A stretch of 64,000 nucleotides of DNA from Symbiodinium natans (GCA_905221605.1 CAJNDS010002095.1:442001-506000), one strand, 5' to 3'. Positions 10,083-19,404 are shown, counted from the first letter of the stretch. Notes: generated by a model not told the origin, from the sequence alone. Numbers and translations: made by a program.

Positions 10083-10175
10083 AGGGAAGCTTCGGGAGCC
10101 TTAGGGAGTAGTTGGGAGGTTTAAGGGAACCTTGGGTTGCATACCCTCCCTGTACCCTCCTCCCTCAAAAACCCT
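10083..10175. mobile_element. Family-E short inverted-repeat element
   Basis: Contains GGGAGCCTTAGGGAGTAGT, then GGAACCTTGGGTT, then CCCTCCTCCCTCAAAAAC. The same order occurs at 26390-26520, and the reverse complement at 28855-28975. No ORF. Confidence 0.5.
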
Positions 10176-10178
10176 ATC

Positions 10179-10250
10179 CCTAAACCCTAAACCCTAAACC
10201 CTAAACCCTAAACCCTAAACCCTAAACCCTAAAGCGTAAACCCTAAACCC
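10179..10250 (-). repeat. (CCCTAAA)n array
   Basis: Ten units, one with a CCCTAAAGCG variant. Confidence 0.9.
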
Positions 10251-10424
10251 TAAACGATATACCCTTGCTTTTCTGGAGGCGACGGGCGACGGGTTACTCT
10301 AGGTATAGGGTCTGAGGCTAAGGCTTCTGGTCTAGAGACCGGAGTCGATAGGGCTACGGCACCCTAAATCTTGAGCATGTTCGGGTTTGGGGTTTAGGGT
10401 TTAGGGTTTAGGGTTTAGGGTTTA

Positions 10425-10507
10425 GGGCACGTACCAAAACCTCTGGCGCGGCAAGGCGCTAGCAGCACGATCCACCGCCACCACGTGAGCTTGCGTATCT
10501 CCTGCAT
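10425..10507 (-). CDS. Exon-like hydrophobic block
   Basis: The minus strand reads MQEIRKLTWWRWIVLLAPCR and stays open into CCCTAAA repeat. Trp-rich and hydrophobic, so possibly membrane-associated. The repeat polarity around it is the reverse of most exon candidates, which lowers confidence. Confidence 0.3.
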
Positions 10508-10559
10508 GTGTTTTGCCCTAAACCTCAAACCTTCAGCCTAAAAACCAGCAAAACTCTCA

Positions 10560-11250
10560 CCTGGGACTCCATATACCGACAGTTTTGTGGGGTATACCTA
10601 CTAAGAAAGGAGTAACTACTACTAAACAGTAGGCGAATAAAGCCCCACGTAAACCCCATCAGGAGTGAGGGAGCTGGATGGTCTAGGGTTACAGGGCAGA
10701 GGGGCTAACACTCGGCACCATGCCCCGAAGAGAGAAGCCGAGAGAGTTTGATAGGGTTTAGGGTGTAGGGTTCAGGGTCTAAGGTTTATAATATGGGATT
10801 TAGGGTTTAGGGTTTACCGGGACCCCCAAAGTCTAAGTATGTAGAAAAATCCCACCCCCAAACCCATAACATGATTACTTTACATACTTTGCGGGCTTAG
10901 GTAGAGCCTAACACTAAACCCTGAACTCTAAACCCCCCACCCCCCGCCCCCCAACCCCAAACCGTCCAGACTCAATGTAATAGAGTCCCTTTCCTCGTTC
11001 AGAAAAATCGCAAACGGGCTTAGACAAGCAAACTCTGAAGCCTAAACCTAAACCCTAAACCCTAAAGCTCTTCCTGCAGCTTCCTCGCTTGAACTCTTTC
11101 ACACTGGTCGAGTCTAGCGACATCGATAAGTCCTACACCTTACCTCAAACCCCAAACCTCTGGAGCTCAATGCGGGACCATAAGGGACCCTAGCGGTTCT
11201 TTGGGGGTTTTTTAGGGGCTACTTAGGTATAGGTCAAATAGCGGAATTTT
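10560..11250. other. Anonymous spacer with degenerate repeats
   Basis: Short TTTAGGG and CCCTAAA fragments at 10740-10815, 10915-10935 and 11045-11065. No gene is seen. Confidence 0.5.
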
Positions 11251-11257
11251 GTTGGAC

Positions 11258-11375
11258 TGTACCCTTGGGTTTTGGACCTTTTTTAAAGATCCCTAAGGGA
11301 ATGTAAGGGCCATATTAGGAGTATATTCGGGGGAACCTTTAGGGTACAATCTTAGGGGTACGAGTCTTCATCCCC
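11258..11375. mobile_element. Family-D TIR element, copy 1
   Basis: The left end TGTACCCTTGGGTTTTGG and right end CCTTTAGGGTACAATCTTAG are inverted copies. The middle carries TAAGGGCCATATTAGGAG. Related copies lie at 14197, 16225, 32700 and in decayed form at 47040-47365. Confidence 0.55.
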
Positions 11376-11402
11376 TGGCTGACAAGCCCCCAAACTCTAT
11401 GG

Positions 11403-11480
11403 ACCCCTAAACCCTAAACCCTAAACCCTAAACCCTAAGCCCTAAACCCTAAACCCTAAACCCTAAACCCTAAACCCTAA
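11403..11480 (-). repeat. (CCCTAAA)n array
   Basis: Eleven units directly upstream (on plus) of the exon-like block at 11483. Confidence 0.9.
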
Positions 11481-11482
11481 GC

Positions 11483-11569
11483 GCCCCGCGCCTGCGACAG
11501 GAAACTGAAGCCGGTTGCTTGCATCTTCGGGCGCAGGAAGTAGCCACTGCCTTCGGGTTTTACCCTGAT
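11483..11569 (-). CDS. Exon-like block bounded by telomeric repeats
   Basis: The minus strand is open for 29 codons: IRVKPEGSGYFLRPKMQATG then FSFLSQARG. CCCTAAA-type sequence precedes it and TTAGGGTTTAGGG follows it in reading direction. It would be a C-terminal exon of the channel gene inferred at 13195-17389. No domain is recognised. Confidence 0.45.
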
Positions 11570-11886
11570 GGTTTAGGGTTTAGGGTTTAGGGTTTCGGGT
11601 TTAGGGGCTGATCCTGCGTGCTAAGGTTTAGTGGTGGGGGGAGGTTCGGATATAGGTCTGAGGAGTTCCCAAAGGCTCTGAAGCCTGTGTCCTTCAGGGT
11701 CTGAGATATTCATTGTGTTTTTTCCAGTTTTACTTCTTTTGTGAGTTTATAATTCTGGGTGTAAGAGATACACGGATTTTGTACTGCTGGGGCATTACGT
11801 GCCTATTGTGATTGTAGCAACTCCAGAACCGCGAGAGGTGGCCGTTGGCCATGTAGAAGTGGAGCTCTGAGTCCCCGCAACAACTC

Positions 11887-12042
11887 CTGGCCGACTTCCC
11901 AACCCCTCCTTTTAAAAGTATAACCCCTTAGGCTCCTTATTGTAGGTTTCTACAAAAACCCAAAAGGTTAAAGTCCCTCTTGTAGTTTCTACAAAAAAAA
12001 GCCCAAAAAGGTTAAAGTCCTAAGAGCCAGAAGAAAGCCAAG
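11887..12042. mobile_element. Family-A TIR element, copy 1
   Basis: The ends are CTGGCCGACTTCC and AGAAGAAAGCCAAG (inverted pattern CTTGGCnnnCTTCTG). It is flanked by AACTC / AACTG as a probable 5-bp target duplication. The interior carries GGTTAAAG and GTAGTTTCTAC motifs twice, so this copy has an internal duplication (156 bp against about 115 bp elsewhere). Confidence 0.7.
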
Positions 12043-12584
12043 AACTGTCGTGCTTGGGCGCACGAAGGCGTGGTAAGGAGTAGGGCCCCTGAGGCTTAGG
12101 AAGGCATGGTAAGGCTGATTTCTGTCAACCCTCATCCCGTTAGCCCTTAAACCCTAAGCCCTAAAGCCTAAGCCTAAACCCCAAAAAACCGAACAACAAA
12201 AAACAAAAAAACGAAACCCTAAACCCTAAGCCCTACAACCCTAAGCCCTAAACCCTGGCTTCAAGGCTTTTGGGGTCTCAGGGGTTTCGGAAATGGGTCT
12301 TCAGCTCCTTTAGGGGGGCTTTGAAGCGGCTTCCGGCTTCTTGGGTATGCGCCTATGCCCTGAACCCCCAAAACCCGCAAACCCGAAACCCTAGTAAGGT
12401 AAACCCCAAAACGGTTGCGGTTTAGGGGTTAGGGATTAGGGGTTAGGGGTTCGGGGTTAGGGTTTAGGGGTTAGGGGTTGGGGGAATGGGGGGATAGGGG
12501 CTGGGGAGGTTAGGTTTAGGGTTTAGGGTTCCCGAAACCCCAAAACCTTAAAACCCTGTGGTTCTGGGGCTAAACAGGCCCCTC

Positions 12585-12675
12585 CCCAATGTCTCAGCCC
12601 AGCACAGATTCTCGCGCGCTCCTTGAGGAACGTGCAGACCTGCACAGGCACGTCTGTAGGCCCCAACATTGCTAC
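12585..12675 (-). CDS. Exon-like block
   Basis: The minus strand is open: VAMLGPTDVPVQVCTFLKER followed by ARICAGL. TTTAGGG repeats lie on the plus-strand right side. It is placed after the S6 exons in reading direction, so a cytosolic tail exon is possible. Confidence 0.35.
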
Positions 12676-13051
12676 GCAGGATTAGGGTTTAGGGTTTAGG
12701 GTTCAGGGTAGGGTTTAGGGTTTAGGGTGATAGGGCTTAGGGTTTAGGTCTAGGGCTTAATGTCAACGATTGATGGATGCCCTCAGCGCTTATTGCTCAA
12801 CCAGTCCTGGAGCAGCCTCGGAGTCAAAGGAATACCCTTCTGTGTTTAAAGCAGTTGTGGTTTCGGGTTTAGGGTTTAGGGTGTTTAGGGTTAACTCTTT
12901 AGCCTTGTCAACCCTGCGAGAACCCTTAGCCTCTCAGTGCTGTTCCGTCAATAGCCCCCAAAGGTGAGGGTTTAGGGTTTAGGGGTTTAGCATTTAAGGC
13001 GTTCACAACTTACTACCTCTTTTCGTCTTGAACCCCCAACCTACCTGCCTC

Positions 13052-13052
<1 letters not shown>

Positions 13053-13086
<34 letters not shown>

Positions 13087-13117
13087 AACCCTAGCCCTAA
13101 ACCCTAAACCCTAAACC

Positions 13118-13170
<53 letters not shown>

Positions 13171-13182
13171 ACCCTAAGCCCA
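13053..13182. repeat. Poly-C (31 nt) followed by (CCCTCAA)n
   Basis: C run 13053-13083, three CCCTAAA units, then about nine CCCTCAA units, another homogenised variant. Confidence 0.95.
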
Positions 13183-13194
13183 TCCCTCTCCCTC

Positions 13195-13251
13195 ATAAGC
13201 ACAGTGCATCTGAGGGCCCGAGCCATGCGCTCCTGCTCTTGGTCATAGCAC
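13195..13251 (-). CDS. Channel-gene exon just after S6
   Basis: Acceptor ATCAAAG, then G + TGC TAT GAC: CYDQEQERMARALRCTVLMR. It joins in phase to the GG left by the S6 exon (donor GT at 13768-13767), giving WLGGCYDQEQER. Acidic/basic residues right after S6 are typical of TRP-type channels. The donor is probably the GC in GATGG-GCTTAGG, where telomere-like DNA starts. Confidence 0.6.
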
Positions 13252-13768
13252 CTTTGATGCAGTTCAGGGTTAGGATTCAGGGTTTGGGGCTCGGAGCTTT
13301 GGGGTTTCGGGCTGCCTACCCTATCCATTCAGCTTAGGGTTTAGGGTTTAGGGTTTAGGGGTTAGGGTTTCGGGTTTAGGGTTTAAGCTTTCGGGTTTAG
13401 GGCTTCGGTGGTTTCGGTGGGTTTCGCTTCAGGGATCGGGGCTTGTGAGGTTGTCGGAGTGTGTAAGTTTGGTGTCACAAGGAGAGATTTTTGAGGGTTA
13501 GGTTAACCCTACAAACCTGTCTGAATTTCAGCGTCCTGACAGCGTGGAGGCTCCCAAATCCCTCGGCCTTGGACGCCAGAACGACCCCAAAACCCCACAA
13601 AAGCCCAAAGACCCTGAACTGCACCGTTGTTGGGGCACATTTTGTTTCTTATTGGGCTCAAGTACTCAAACAAAAGAGAAATGATTTTCAACAATGACCT
13701 TGTGAGCCAACCCCCTATGTAGACCAAAAACCCCCTACTCTGCCGAAAAGCCCCTAACCCGCGATGAC

Positions 13769-13832
13769 CCGCCAAGCCACTCGCAGAGCACAGCGATGAA
13801 GACATTGATGGTGCACGTCAAGAAGATGAAGA
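13769..13832 (-). CDS. Channel-gene exon, second half of S6
   Basis: Acceptor GGGGGAG, exon from 13832, donor GT at 13768-13767. It reads FIFLTCTINVFIAVLCEWLG. 'NVFIAVL.E' is the classical end of the S6 helix in TRP-like and voltage-gated cation channels. It joins in phase to the exon at 14731 through a GC donor and to 13251 through a GT donor. Same strand and order as the other membrane exons. Confidence 0.65.
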
Positions 13833-14065
13833 CTCCCCCTTCCAGAATTTAGGGTTCATGGTTTTAGGGGTTCGGGTTTAGGGATTAGGGTTTTAAAAAG
13901 ATGCCAGAATTCTGAAATTTGGCACCCCAAACACCATACCAGATTGAGTCTGGGGCACAGTATTTGAGGTGCCTTGTTGCATAATTATGTGGAAGGGGTC
14001 TCAGGTGCCAGTCAACATGCAGAGAGCATAGCCCAGACATCTACCCCTACAGTTTCCTCTAGATC

Positions 14066-14140
14066 CCTAAACCCTAAACCCTAAACCCTAAACCCTAAAC
14101 CCTAAACCCTAAACCCTAAACCCTAAACCCTAAACCCTAA
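14066..14140 (-). repeat. (CCCTAAA)n array
   Basis: Ten near-perfect units inside the intron between the two S6 exons. Confidence 0.95.
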
Positions 14141-14196
14141 GGTTCATGTCGTGAGTCGACGTACCATCTTTTTCATCATGGGACTCTGCCTTGGAT

Positions 14197-14310
14197 CCCT
14201 AAGGTTGTGCCCTTGGGTTTGGAGAATTCTTTCAGGTCCTCTAAGGGAATATACGGCGCACCTTAGGAGCATCTTAAGGGAACCACCCAGGGGTACATCC
14301 TTAGGGGTCC
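14197..14310. mobile_element. Family-D TIR element, copy 2
   Basis: Left CCCTAAGGTTGTGCCCTTGG and right GGGGTACATCCTTAGGGG are inverted copies. TTTAGGG units follow at once (14309-14360). It lies in an inferred intron. Confidence 0.6.
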
Positions 14311-14730
14311 GGGTTTAGGGTTTAGGGTTTAGGGTTTAGGGTTTAGGGTTTAGGGTTTAGACTCTCTTGGTTTCAGGCATACACACACAGTGTCCCTAGC
14401 CAACGTTAAGGGGCCTGCAGTACATGCGATGTGTGGAACTGACATAACGCTGCCTGTCATGATAAGCTGAGGGTTCTAGTCAGCCAACGAAAGTCTTGAA
14501 GTTTGGTTCTCTCTGCTGGGGCGCAGCACCTAAACTTCATGACGAGCAAGACTACAAGCAAGGGTCCAGATGCGCAAATCAAGCTTCCCATTAGCCTAAG
14601 GATGAACATGGCGCACTGTCGAACAAAAATGCCGTGTGATTCGCACGCCTCCTTCTTTTCTTGTGCAAGGAGGGCGCGCGAATCAAACCAAAGCGTTTTA
14701 GGGTTTATGGTTCAGGGTTTGGGGTTGGGC

Positions 14731-14774
14731 CTATCGACAGCAGGATGATGGCGATCTTCTCCCGCTCGGGCATC
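14731..14774 (-). CDS. Channel-gene exon, first half of S6
   Basis: Acceptor CAGCAGCCAG, then G + ATG CCC GAG: MPEREKIAIILLSI. The upstream pore exon ends in CT, giving CTG in phase. The end ATAG is followed by GC (GC donor) and the next exon starts TC, completing GTC, so the joined helix reads IAIILLSIVFIFLTCTINVF. The exon is only 44 bp. A family-B half-element and telomeric repeats lie just upstream. Confidence 0.6.
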
Positions 14775-15260
14775 CTGGCTGCTGAGCCCGAATCCCCCTC
14801 CCGTCTGCTTGGAGGTTCATGGGCACTTATGACCCCAATCAGGGTTTAGGGTTTAGGGTCTGGTGTTTAGGGTTTAGGGTTTAGGGTTGAGGGTTTAGGG
14901 TTAGGGTACTTATAACCACAAGTATATACTAAGTCTACTTCGAAGCTACTTAGGGGACTTAGGGGGCTTATAAGTCTAGGGTTGGACCCTTGGGTTCCTT
15001 TTTAAGGATCCTCAAGGGATCTGGATCTCGGTTCCACAGGGACATAGGCGAAGGAAGGGCCCGGCACCCTTTCCCAGGATTAAGTGGGTTTAGGGTTTAG
15101 GGTTTAGGGTTTAGGGCTTAGGATTTAGGGTTTCTTCTATGGAACCCCAGCCGTAAGAACAGGGCACAACTGGGCATCTGAATTCTCCAACTGCCACAAG
15201 AGTATAATGCACGGTGAGAGCCAAAACCCTGGTGACATAGGAACATCCGAGCCAAGTCAC

Positions 15261-15334
15261 AGCCGCAAATCGTCGCCGCTCAAGAACTGCTCTCCGGTAA
15301 AGAGCAACACCACGATGTTGAACATCGAGATTTC
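15261..15334 (-). CDS. Channel-gene exon, pore region
   Basis: Acceptor CTCAGCCAG, exon from 15334: EISMFNIVVLLFTGEQFLSG then DDLRL. Donor GT at 15260-15259. The block FNIVVLLFTGEQF matches the pore-helix/selectivity region seen between S5 and S6 in TRP-like channels. It joins by phase 2 to the exon at 14774. The donor assignment is supported by phase only. Confidence 0.6.
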
Positions 15335-15369
15335 CTGGCTGAGAATTTGCAGTGTTTCGGGTATAGAGT

Positions 15370-15423
15370 TAGGGTTTAGGGTTTAGGGTTTAGGGTTTAG
15401 GGTTTAGGGTTTAGGGTTTAGGG
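15370..15423 (+). repeat. TTTAGGG array
   Basis: Seven or eight units; on the minus strand they lie about 40 nt upstream of the pore-exon acceptor, where CCCTAAA would sit at the intron 3' end. Confidence 0.9.
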
Positions 15424-16005
15424 AGCAGAGTTTTGGCTCCGCAACAGCCCCATGAACTTCAGCTTCTCAGGGCCGGCAGGACACTAAAACCGGCCTCTAA
15501 GGCCACGGAAAAATTCTGATGTCGCCCGAATACCTAAGACCCGAAAAAAAGCCCAAAACCCTGACACCAAGAAGCTCTCTACACCCTCAGAACCTAGACT
15601 CCTAGACCCTGCAGGTTAAAAGCAGTCGATTCTTTGGACGCATGGAATTTCAGGGACTAAGCCGCAAGAAAGCGCCAAATCCGGGTAAACCCCTCCAGAA
15701 TGACCATACAGAATCTCTGGAGAAACAACGCTAAACCCTAAACCTTTAAACCTTAAGCCCTAAACCCTGAACCTCCAAATTGACTATAATCCCTGGACCC
15801 ACCGTCCCCCAAAACTTTCCACACTACCCCTGAATTCCCCAATTTTCTCATTCGTACTCACTTACTCAATTGTATTCTTTCTCGATAAAAAATTCACAAC
15901 TGACAAGTCACCACCATGAATGTTACCCTTGCTCTTGTCGCATGTACCTCTTCTTGTCCCTTCTGTACGAACCCTCGTCAAGCCCCCTGCGGTTGGGCAA
16001 GCGGC

Positions 16006-16066
16006 GTTGATGTCAGCGCGGTCCATGGCCCAAAACGCATGGAGGAAAGCCAGGGTGATGGAGCAC
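16006..16066 (-). CDS. Channel-gene exon, second half of S5
   Basis: Acceptor GCCACCGAG, exon from 16066: CSITLAFLHAFWAMDRADIN. 'FLHAFWAM' is the S5-end signature of algal TRP-like channels as I know the family. It joins to the exon at 16611 through GT-AG in exact phase to give GMLLIMCSITLAFLHAFWAM. Its own donor is most likely the GC in AAC-GCCGC, which is in phase with the pore exon. Confidence 0.65.
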
Positions 16067-16224
16067 CTCGGTGGCACGGCATCGGGGTCTAGGATTTGGG
16101 GCTTAATATGGGGGCCTTAGTTATTCGAATAGGGTTTTAGGGGTTATTATCAAGGGAATACGATTAGTAGTTCTTCCGACCGCTACAGTAGGGTCGTGTA
16201 GGGTAGTGACTTTGCTGCTGGACA

Positions 16225-16440
16225 CCTAAGGTTGTACCCTTTGGTTTGGGGACCCTGCTGTTTGATCGAGTTCGGGCAGATCTCAGCAGTACTTGGCTGA
16301 CTTCTGAACCCCTCCTAAAAGTTAAACTGTTAGGCTCCTGATTGTAGTTTTCTACAAAAACCCACAAGGTTAACGTCCCAAGAGCCAGCTAGAAGAAGGC
16401 CAAGAGTATATTAAGGGAACCCTTGAGGGGTATAAGCATT
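16225..16440. mobile_element. Family-D element interrupted by a family-A element
   Basis: Left end CCTAAGGTTGTACCCTTTGG (16225), right end AAGGGAACCCTTGAGGGG (about 16440). The middle is split by the family-A copy at 16293-16404. This fixes the relative age: D inserted first, A later. Both lie in the inferred S5 intron. Confidence 0.6.
16293..16404. mobile_element. Family-A TIR element, copy 2
   Basis: 112 bp from TTGGCTGACTTCTG to AGAAGAAGGCCAAG, flanked by AGTAC / AGTAT (4 of 5 match). Internal GTAGTTTTCTAC hairpin. Nested in a family-D copy. Confidence 0.75.
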
Positions 16441-16494
16441 TCAACCCCTTGCAATCCATGAACCTCCCCTAGCCACCTCTACGCCCAGTCAACC

Positions 16495-16575
16495 CTAAAC
16501 CCTAAACCCTAAACCCTAAACCCTATCCCCTAAACCCTAAACCGCCTAAACCCTAAACCCTAAACCCTAAACCCT
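16495..16575 (-). repeat. (CCCTAAA)n array
   Basis: About ten units. In minus-strand sense this is TTTAGGG, starting about 35 nt after the donor of the 16611-16664 exon. Confidence 0.9.
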
Positions 16576-16610
16576 CTAAGCAGCAGAATCCGGAGTCCAA
16601 GTCTGGGCAC

Positions 16611-16664
16611 ATGATCAGCAGCATGCCAGCGATGGGAGTCACCGACTTCATGATGGGCAGAATC
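16611..16664 (-). CDS. Channel-gene exon, first half of S5
   Basis: Acceptor CTACCGACAG, exon from 16664: ILPIMKSVTPIAGMLLIM. Donor GT at 16610-16609 (ATCAT then GTGCCC). The next acceptor is followed by GTGC as well, so donor and acceptor share a GTGC direct repeat. Upstream, the exon ending at 17360 (AG, GC donor) completes AGG, giving GRRILPIMKSVTPIAGMLLI, a typical S4-S5 linker running into S5. Confidence 0.65.
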
Positions 16665-16842
16665 CTGTCGGTAGGGGGCTTAGGGTCCCGGGAGTTTAGG
16701 GTTTAGGGCTTAGGGTAGAGGGTTTAGGGTTCAGGGTTTCGGGTTTATGGGGAAGGAAGGGGGAAGGGGGGGTGGTGTACCGGGGAAAGTTTCAGACCCT
16801 GGAAGTCACCCTGCACGAAGTACACTACTACTGCTACTCTAC

Positions 16843-16958
16843 TTGGCCGACTTCTGAACCCCTCCTGAAAGTTTAACCTTTAGGGTCCTCATTGTAGTTT
16901 CTACCAAAAACCCAAAAGGTTCAAGTCCTAAGAGCCAGCCAGCCAGAAGAAAGCCAAG
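16843..16958. mobile_element. Family-A TIR element, copy 3, perfect target duplication
   Basis: 116 bp from TTGGCCGACTTCTG to AGAAGAAAGCCAAG with exact 5-bp flanking repeats TCTAC / TCTAC. Best evidence that family A moves by cut-and-paste-like insertion. Confidence 0.8.
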
Positions 16959-17156
16959 TCTACCGCTGCTACGCTACTACGACTACGACGACGACGAGCT
17001 CTACTTCTTCCTTTTGGAAGTGTTTTCAGATTTTTGTGGGAGCGGCAATTGCACAGGGCCTGTGGATTTCGGCTGTGGTTTCTTTAGGCAGGAACCCTGC
17101 GGGGCAGATCGTCTACCAACACAGTATGTCTGATCACGGTTTCTTTTTGTTAGAGC

Positions 17157-17230
17157 GAGCGAGTGAGTGAGAGAGAGAGAGAGAGCGAGAGAGAAAAAGA
17201 GAAAGAGAGAGAGAGAGAGAAAGAAAGATT
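17157..17230. repeat. (GA)n-rich tract
   Basis: Purine tract of GAGA, GAGC and GAAA units. Confidence 0.95.
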
Positions 17231-17359
17231 GACGGGGAACAAAAACATCTTGTTGTGTTCAGAGGTTTGGGTTTAGAGCGAGCTGAAGCTACAAACACCA
17301 AAACGAACCCTGAACAATAAACCCTAAACCTGCTGCGAACCCCTTCAGTCCCTACCTGC

Positions 17360-17389
17360 CTCCGGCCAGTCGCACGGAAGGCGCGAATC
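17360..17389 (-). CDS. Channel-gene micro-exon, S4-S5 linker
   Basis: Only 30 bp: acceptor GACGCCTGAG, then G ATT CGC GCC reads IRAFRATGR. A GC donor (CGGAG-GCAGG) is required for phase with the next exon; the nearby CAG-GTAGGG is a stronger-looking donor but breaks the frame. Arg-rich sequence before S5 is expected in this channel class. Confidence 0.5.
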
Positions 17390-17419
17390 CTCAGGCGTCG
17401 CCCTCTACCACTTTAGGAG

Positions 17420-17545
17420 TTTAGGTATAGGGTTTAGGGTTTAGGGTTTAGGGTTTAGGGTTTAGGGTTTAGGGTTTAGGGTTTAGGGTTTAGGGTTTAG
17501 GTGTTTAGGGTTTAGGGTTTAGGGTTTACGGTTTAGGGTTTATCT
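17420..17545 (+). repeat. TTTAGGG array
   Basis: About 17 units with few variants, starting about 30 nt from the micro-exon acceptor (CCCTAAA in gene sense). Confidence 0.95.
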
Positions 17546-17677
17546 GCAACCGGGTACATTTCACCCTACTAAGTACAAGGGTGGTCTAGTTCAGGCTCAC
17601 AGGGCTCTTCCTTCAGTGAGTTGTGGCTGCGTATGCTTCGTCCAGCCGAGACAGTGTCAGATGAACTCCTCAGCACC

Positions 17678-17727
17678 CTAAACCCTAAACCCTAAACCCT
17701 AAACCCTAAACCCTAAACCCTAAACCG
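17678..17727 (-). repeat. (CCCTAAA)n array
   Basis: Seven perfect units. Confidence 0.9.
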
Positions 17728-18406
17728 TCTTTCTGCCCCTCGAACCTAAACCCTGAATCCGAAATCCTACCTTGGGACTCAGGGTCTTTCATCTTGCTCT
17801 ACCTACCTTAAGGCTCGGAAACCCTACCCTCAAAAGCACCCCTATGCCCCTCTGAAGCCTATAAACCCCCAAGAAATTCTCTAGCTCCCTAAGTCACATC
17901 GGCCTTGGGCCCCCTAGCACCCTATGCAAACTTAGGTGTTTCTGGGATGTGGGTCTTAAACAGTTATCACCCTAACTGGGGTAGGTTTGGGGGCCCTGTG
18001 ACTTTTAATGATTTTTCTTTATGGCTTTATCAGGAAAATAGAGGGATTGAGGGTAGTAAAAGTCAAAAAGAATCCTAAACCCTAAACCCTAAACCCAAGC
18101 TACTGCCAAGGCCCCCAACGCCTTTTGCAGGCTTCAGCAGTATGGATGCGGAGCTCATGGCCCTCGCCGGTGGCCCTAAACCCCGAAAACCCGAAACTCC
18201 GAGATATAGGGTTTGAAGGTTTAGGGTTTAGGGTTTGACCTAATTTTTAGTTAAGGGTTTAGGGTGTAGAGTTTAGGGTTCAGGGCTTAACAAAACGCCA
18301 ACCTAGCTATGAATACTAACGAGCCCTAAGCTCTGAACCCTATAAATTCAGGTCCTAAACCCTGACGCCTAACTCCAAAAACCTGATAATGGCTCAACTT
18401 GACTTG

Positions 18407-18622
18407 TCACATGTCTGGCCGGCCCGCCTGGCAGAAGCCGGCCTTGAAGCCGAGGATTTGCATCTGACGAACCGCAGCGACGATTGCAGGCACTGCCTTC
18501 TTCTCTGCCGTCGGCTCGGTCCAGGGCTCAGGCTCAGGAAAGTCCTTTGGCAGAGCCTCCGCAAAGCTTCGCCCTGGACAGTGCGCCGGATCGCCGCGCA
18601 CCCACCACTCCTTCTGAAGCCT
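18407..18622 (-). CDS. Unidentified coding block, 60+ codons
   Basis: After CAGGCTTCAG the minus strand is open: EWWVRGDPAHCPGRSFAEAL, then a Pro/Glu-rich linker (DFPEPEPWTEPTAEKK), then VPAIVAAVRQMQILGFKAGF, ending with a TGA after GRPDM. Amino-acid composition is far better than the overlapping plus-strand frame (Arg/Leu-rich). It may be a terminal exon of a small gene lying inside the channel gene, or a channel exon. Confidence 0.4.
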   Translation of the reverse strand, partial: RLQKEWWVRGDPAHCPGRSFAEALPKDFPEPEPWTEPTAEKKAVPAIVAAVRQMQILGFKAGFCQAGRPDM

Positions 18623-18718
18623 GAAGCCCGCTTACGAAAGCCCAGCACATCCTCAGAGCTCTGGCTGAAGGGGAGCGCGATGACCCCAAACCCTCAAACC
18701 TAAACCCTAAACCCTAGA

Positions 18719-18788
18719 CTGGGCTCCCCGACTCCGTGAGTATGAGCAGCCAATGCAGCAGGCTGTTGATGGACAGCAAGACAGAGCC
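18719..18788 (-). CDS. Channel-gene exon candidate, S3-S4-like
   Basis: Acceptor made from repeat (CCCTAAG), then SVLLSINSLLHWLLILTESG, open to the GT of GTCTAGG where telomere-like DNA resumes. The Leu-rich LLxWLLxL pattern fits the segment before the Arg-rich S4-S5 exon at 17389. Phase to that exon was not established. Confidence 0.5.
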
Positions 18789-18906
18789 TTAGGGTTTAGG
18801 GTTTAGGGTTTAGGGTTTAGGAAGTTCAGGAATGCTTTACCCCCCCAAAACCCTATTCGAATTCTTGAGGCCCCTATATTCGAGCTTAGGATGGATGCTT
18901 AGGGTA

Positions 18907-18937
18907 GGGGGGGGGGGGGGGGGGGGGCGGGGGGGGG
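18907..18937. repeat. Poly-G tract with one C
   Basis: G21-C-G9. Confidence 0.95.
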
Positions 18938-19066
18938 TCAAGGGCTTAAGACGTGCTTTGGGAAAGGTCATTGTAGGGTTATAGGGCTTCTGGCATTGCT
19001 CTCTTGTATATAGGCGCGAAGGTGAGCCTTACGAAGCAAAGATGTATGCGCAATTTTTATACACAC

Positions 19067-19354
19067 TCAAATGAGCCCGTTCAAAAAATGATCGCAGCAA
19101 TCTGTAGATAGGCTGAAGCCACAAAAAACAAACGGCAACACTAAATTCTCAACGCCGAGGACATCAAGCTTCAGCGTAGGGACCATTGTCGATCGGCTGG
19201 AACTCCACAGCAGTCTCCACAGCCAGTGAGAGCGCGAAAGTGCCCACCACGGCCCGTGGTAAAGCCTCAGCTCTTCGGGTAGTTTTGGGGGGCCTGACAA
19301 GGGGACCCCTTTTTTATACCCCTGATATTCCCTAGACAACCTCAGGGCCCACAC
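19067..19354 (-). CDS. Possible exon in a telomere-poor stretch
   Basis: Two minus-strand frames are open across 19000-19350. The more protein-like one reads VGTFALSLAVETAVEFQPID then NGPYAEA (about 19155-19240); the 95-codon frame is less convincing. The right part overlaps a family-F element (AAGGGGACCCC, GGTTAGGGACCATATT, 19300-19395). Confidence 0.2.
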   Translation of the reverse strand: MWALRLSREYQGYKKGVPLSGPPKLPEELRLYHGPWWALSRSHWLWRLLWSSSRSTMVPTLKLDVLGVENLVLPFVFCGFSLSTDCCDHFLNGLI

Positions 19355-19404
19355 TTCAGAGCCCCTTAAGGGAGGTTAGGGACCATATTCAGGGCCCATG
19401 AACC

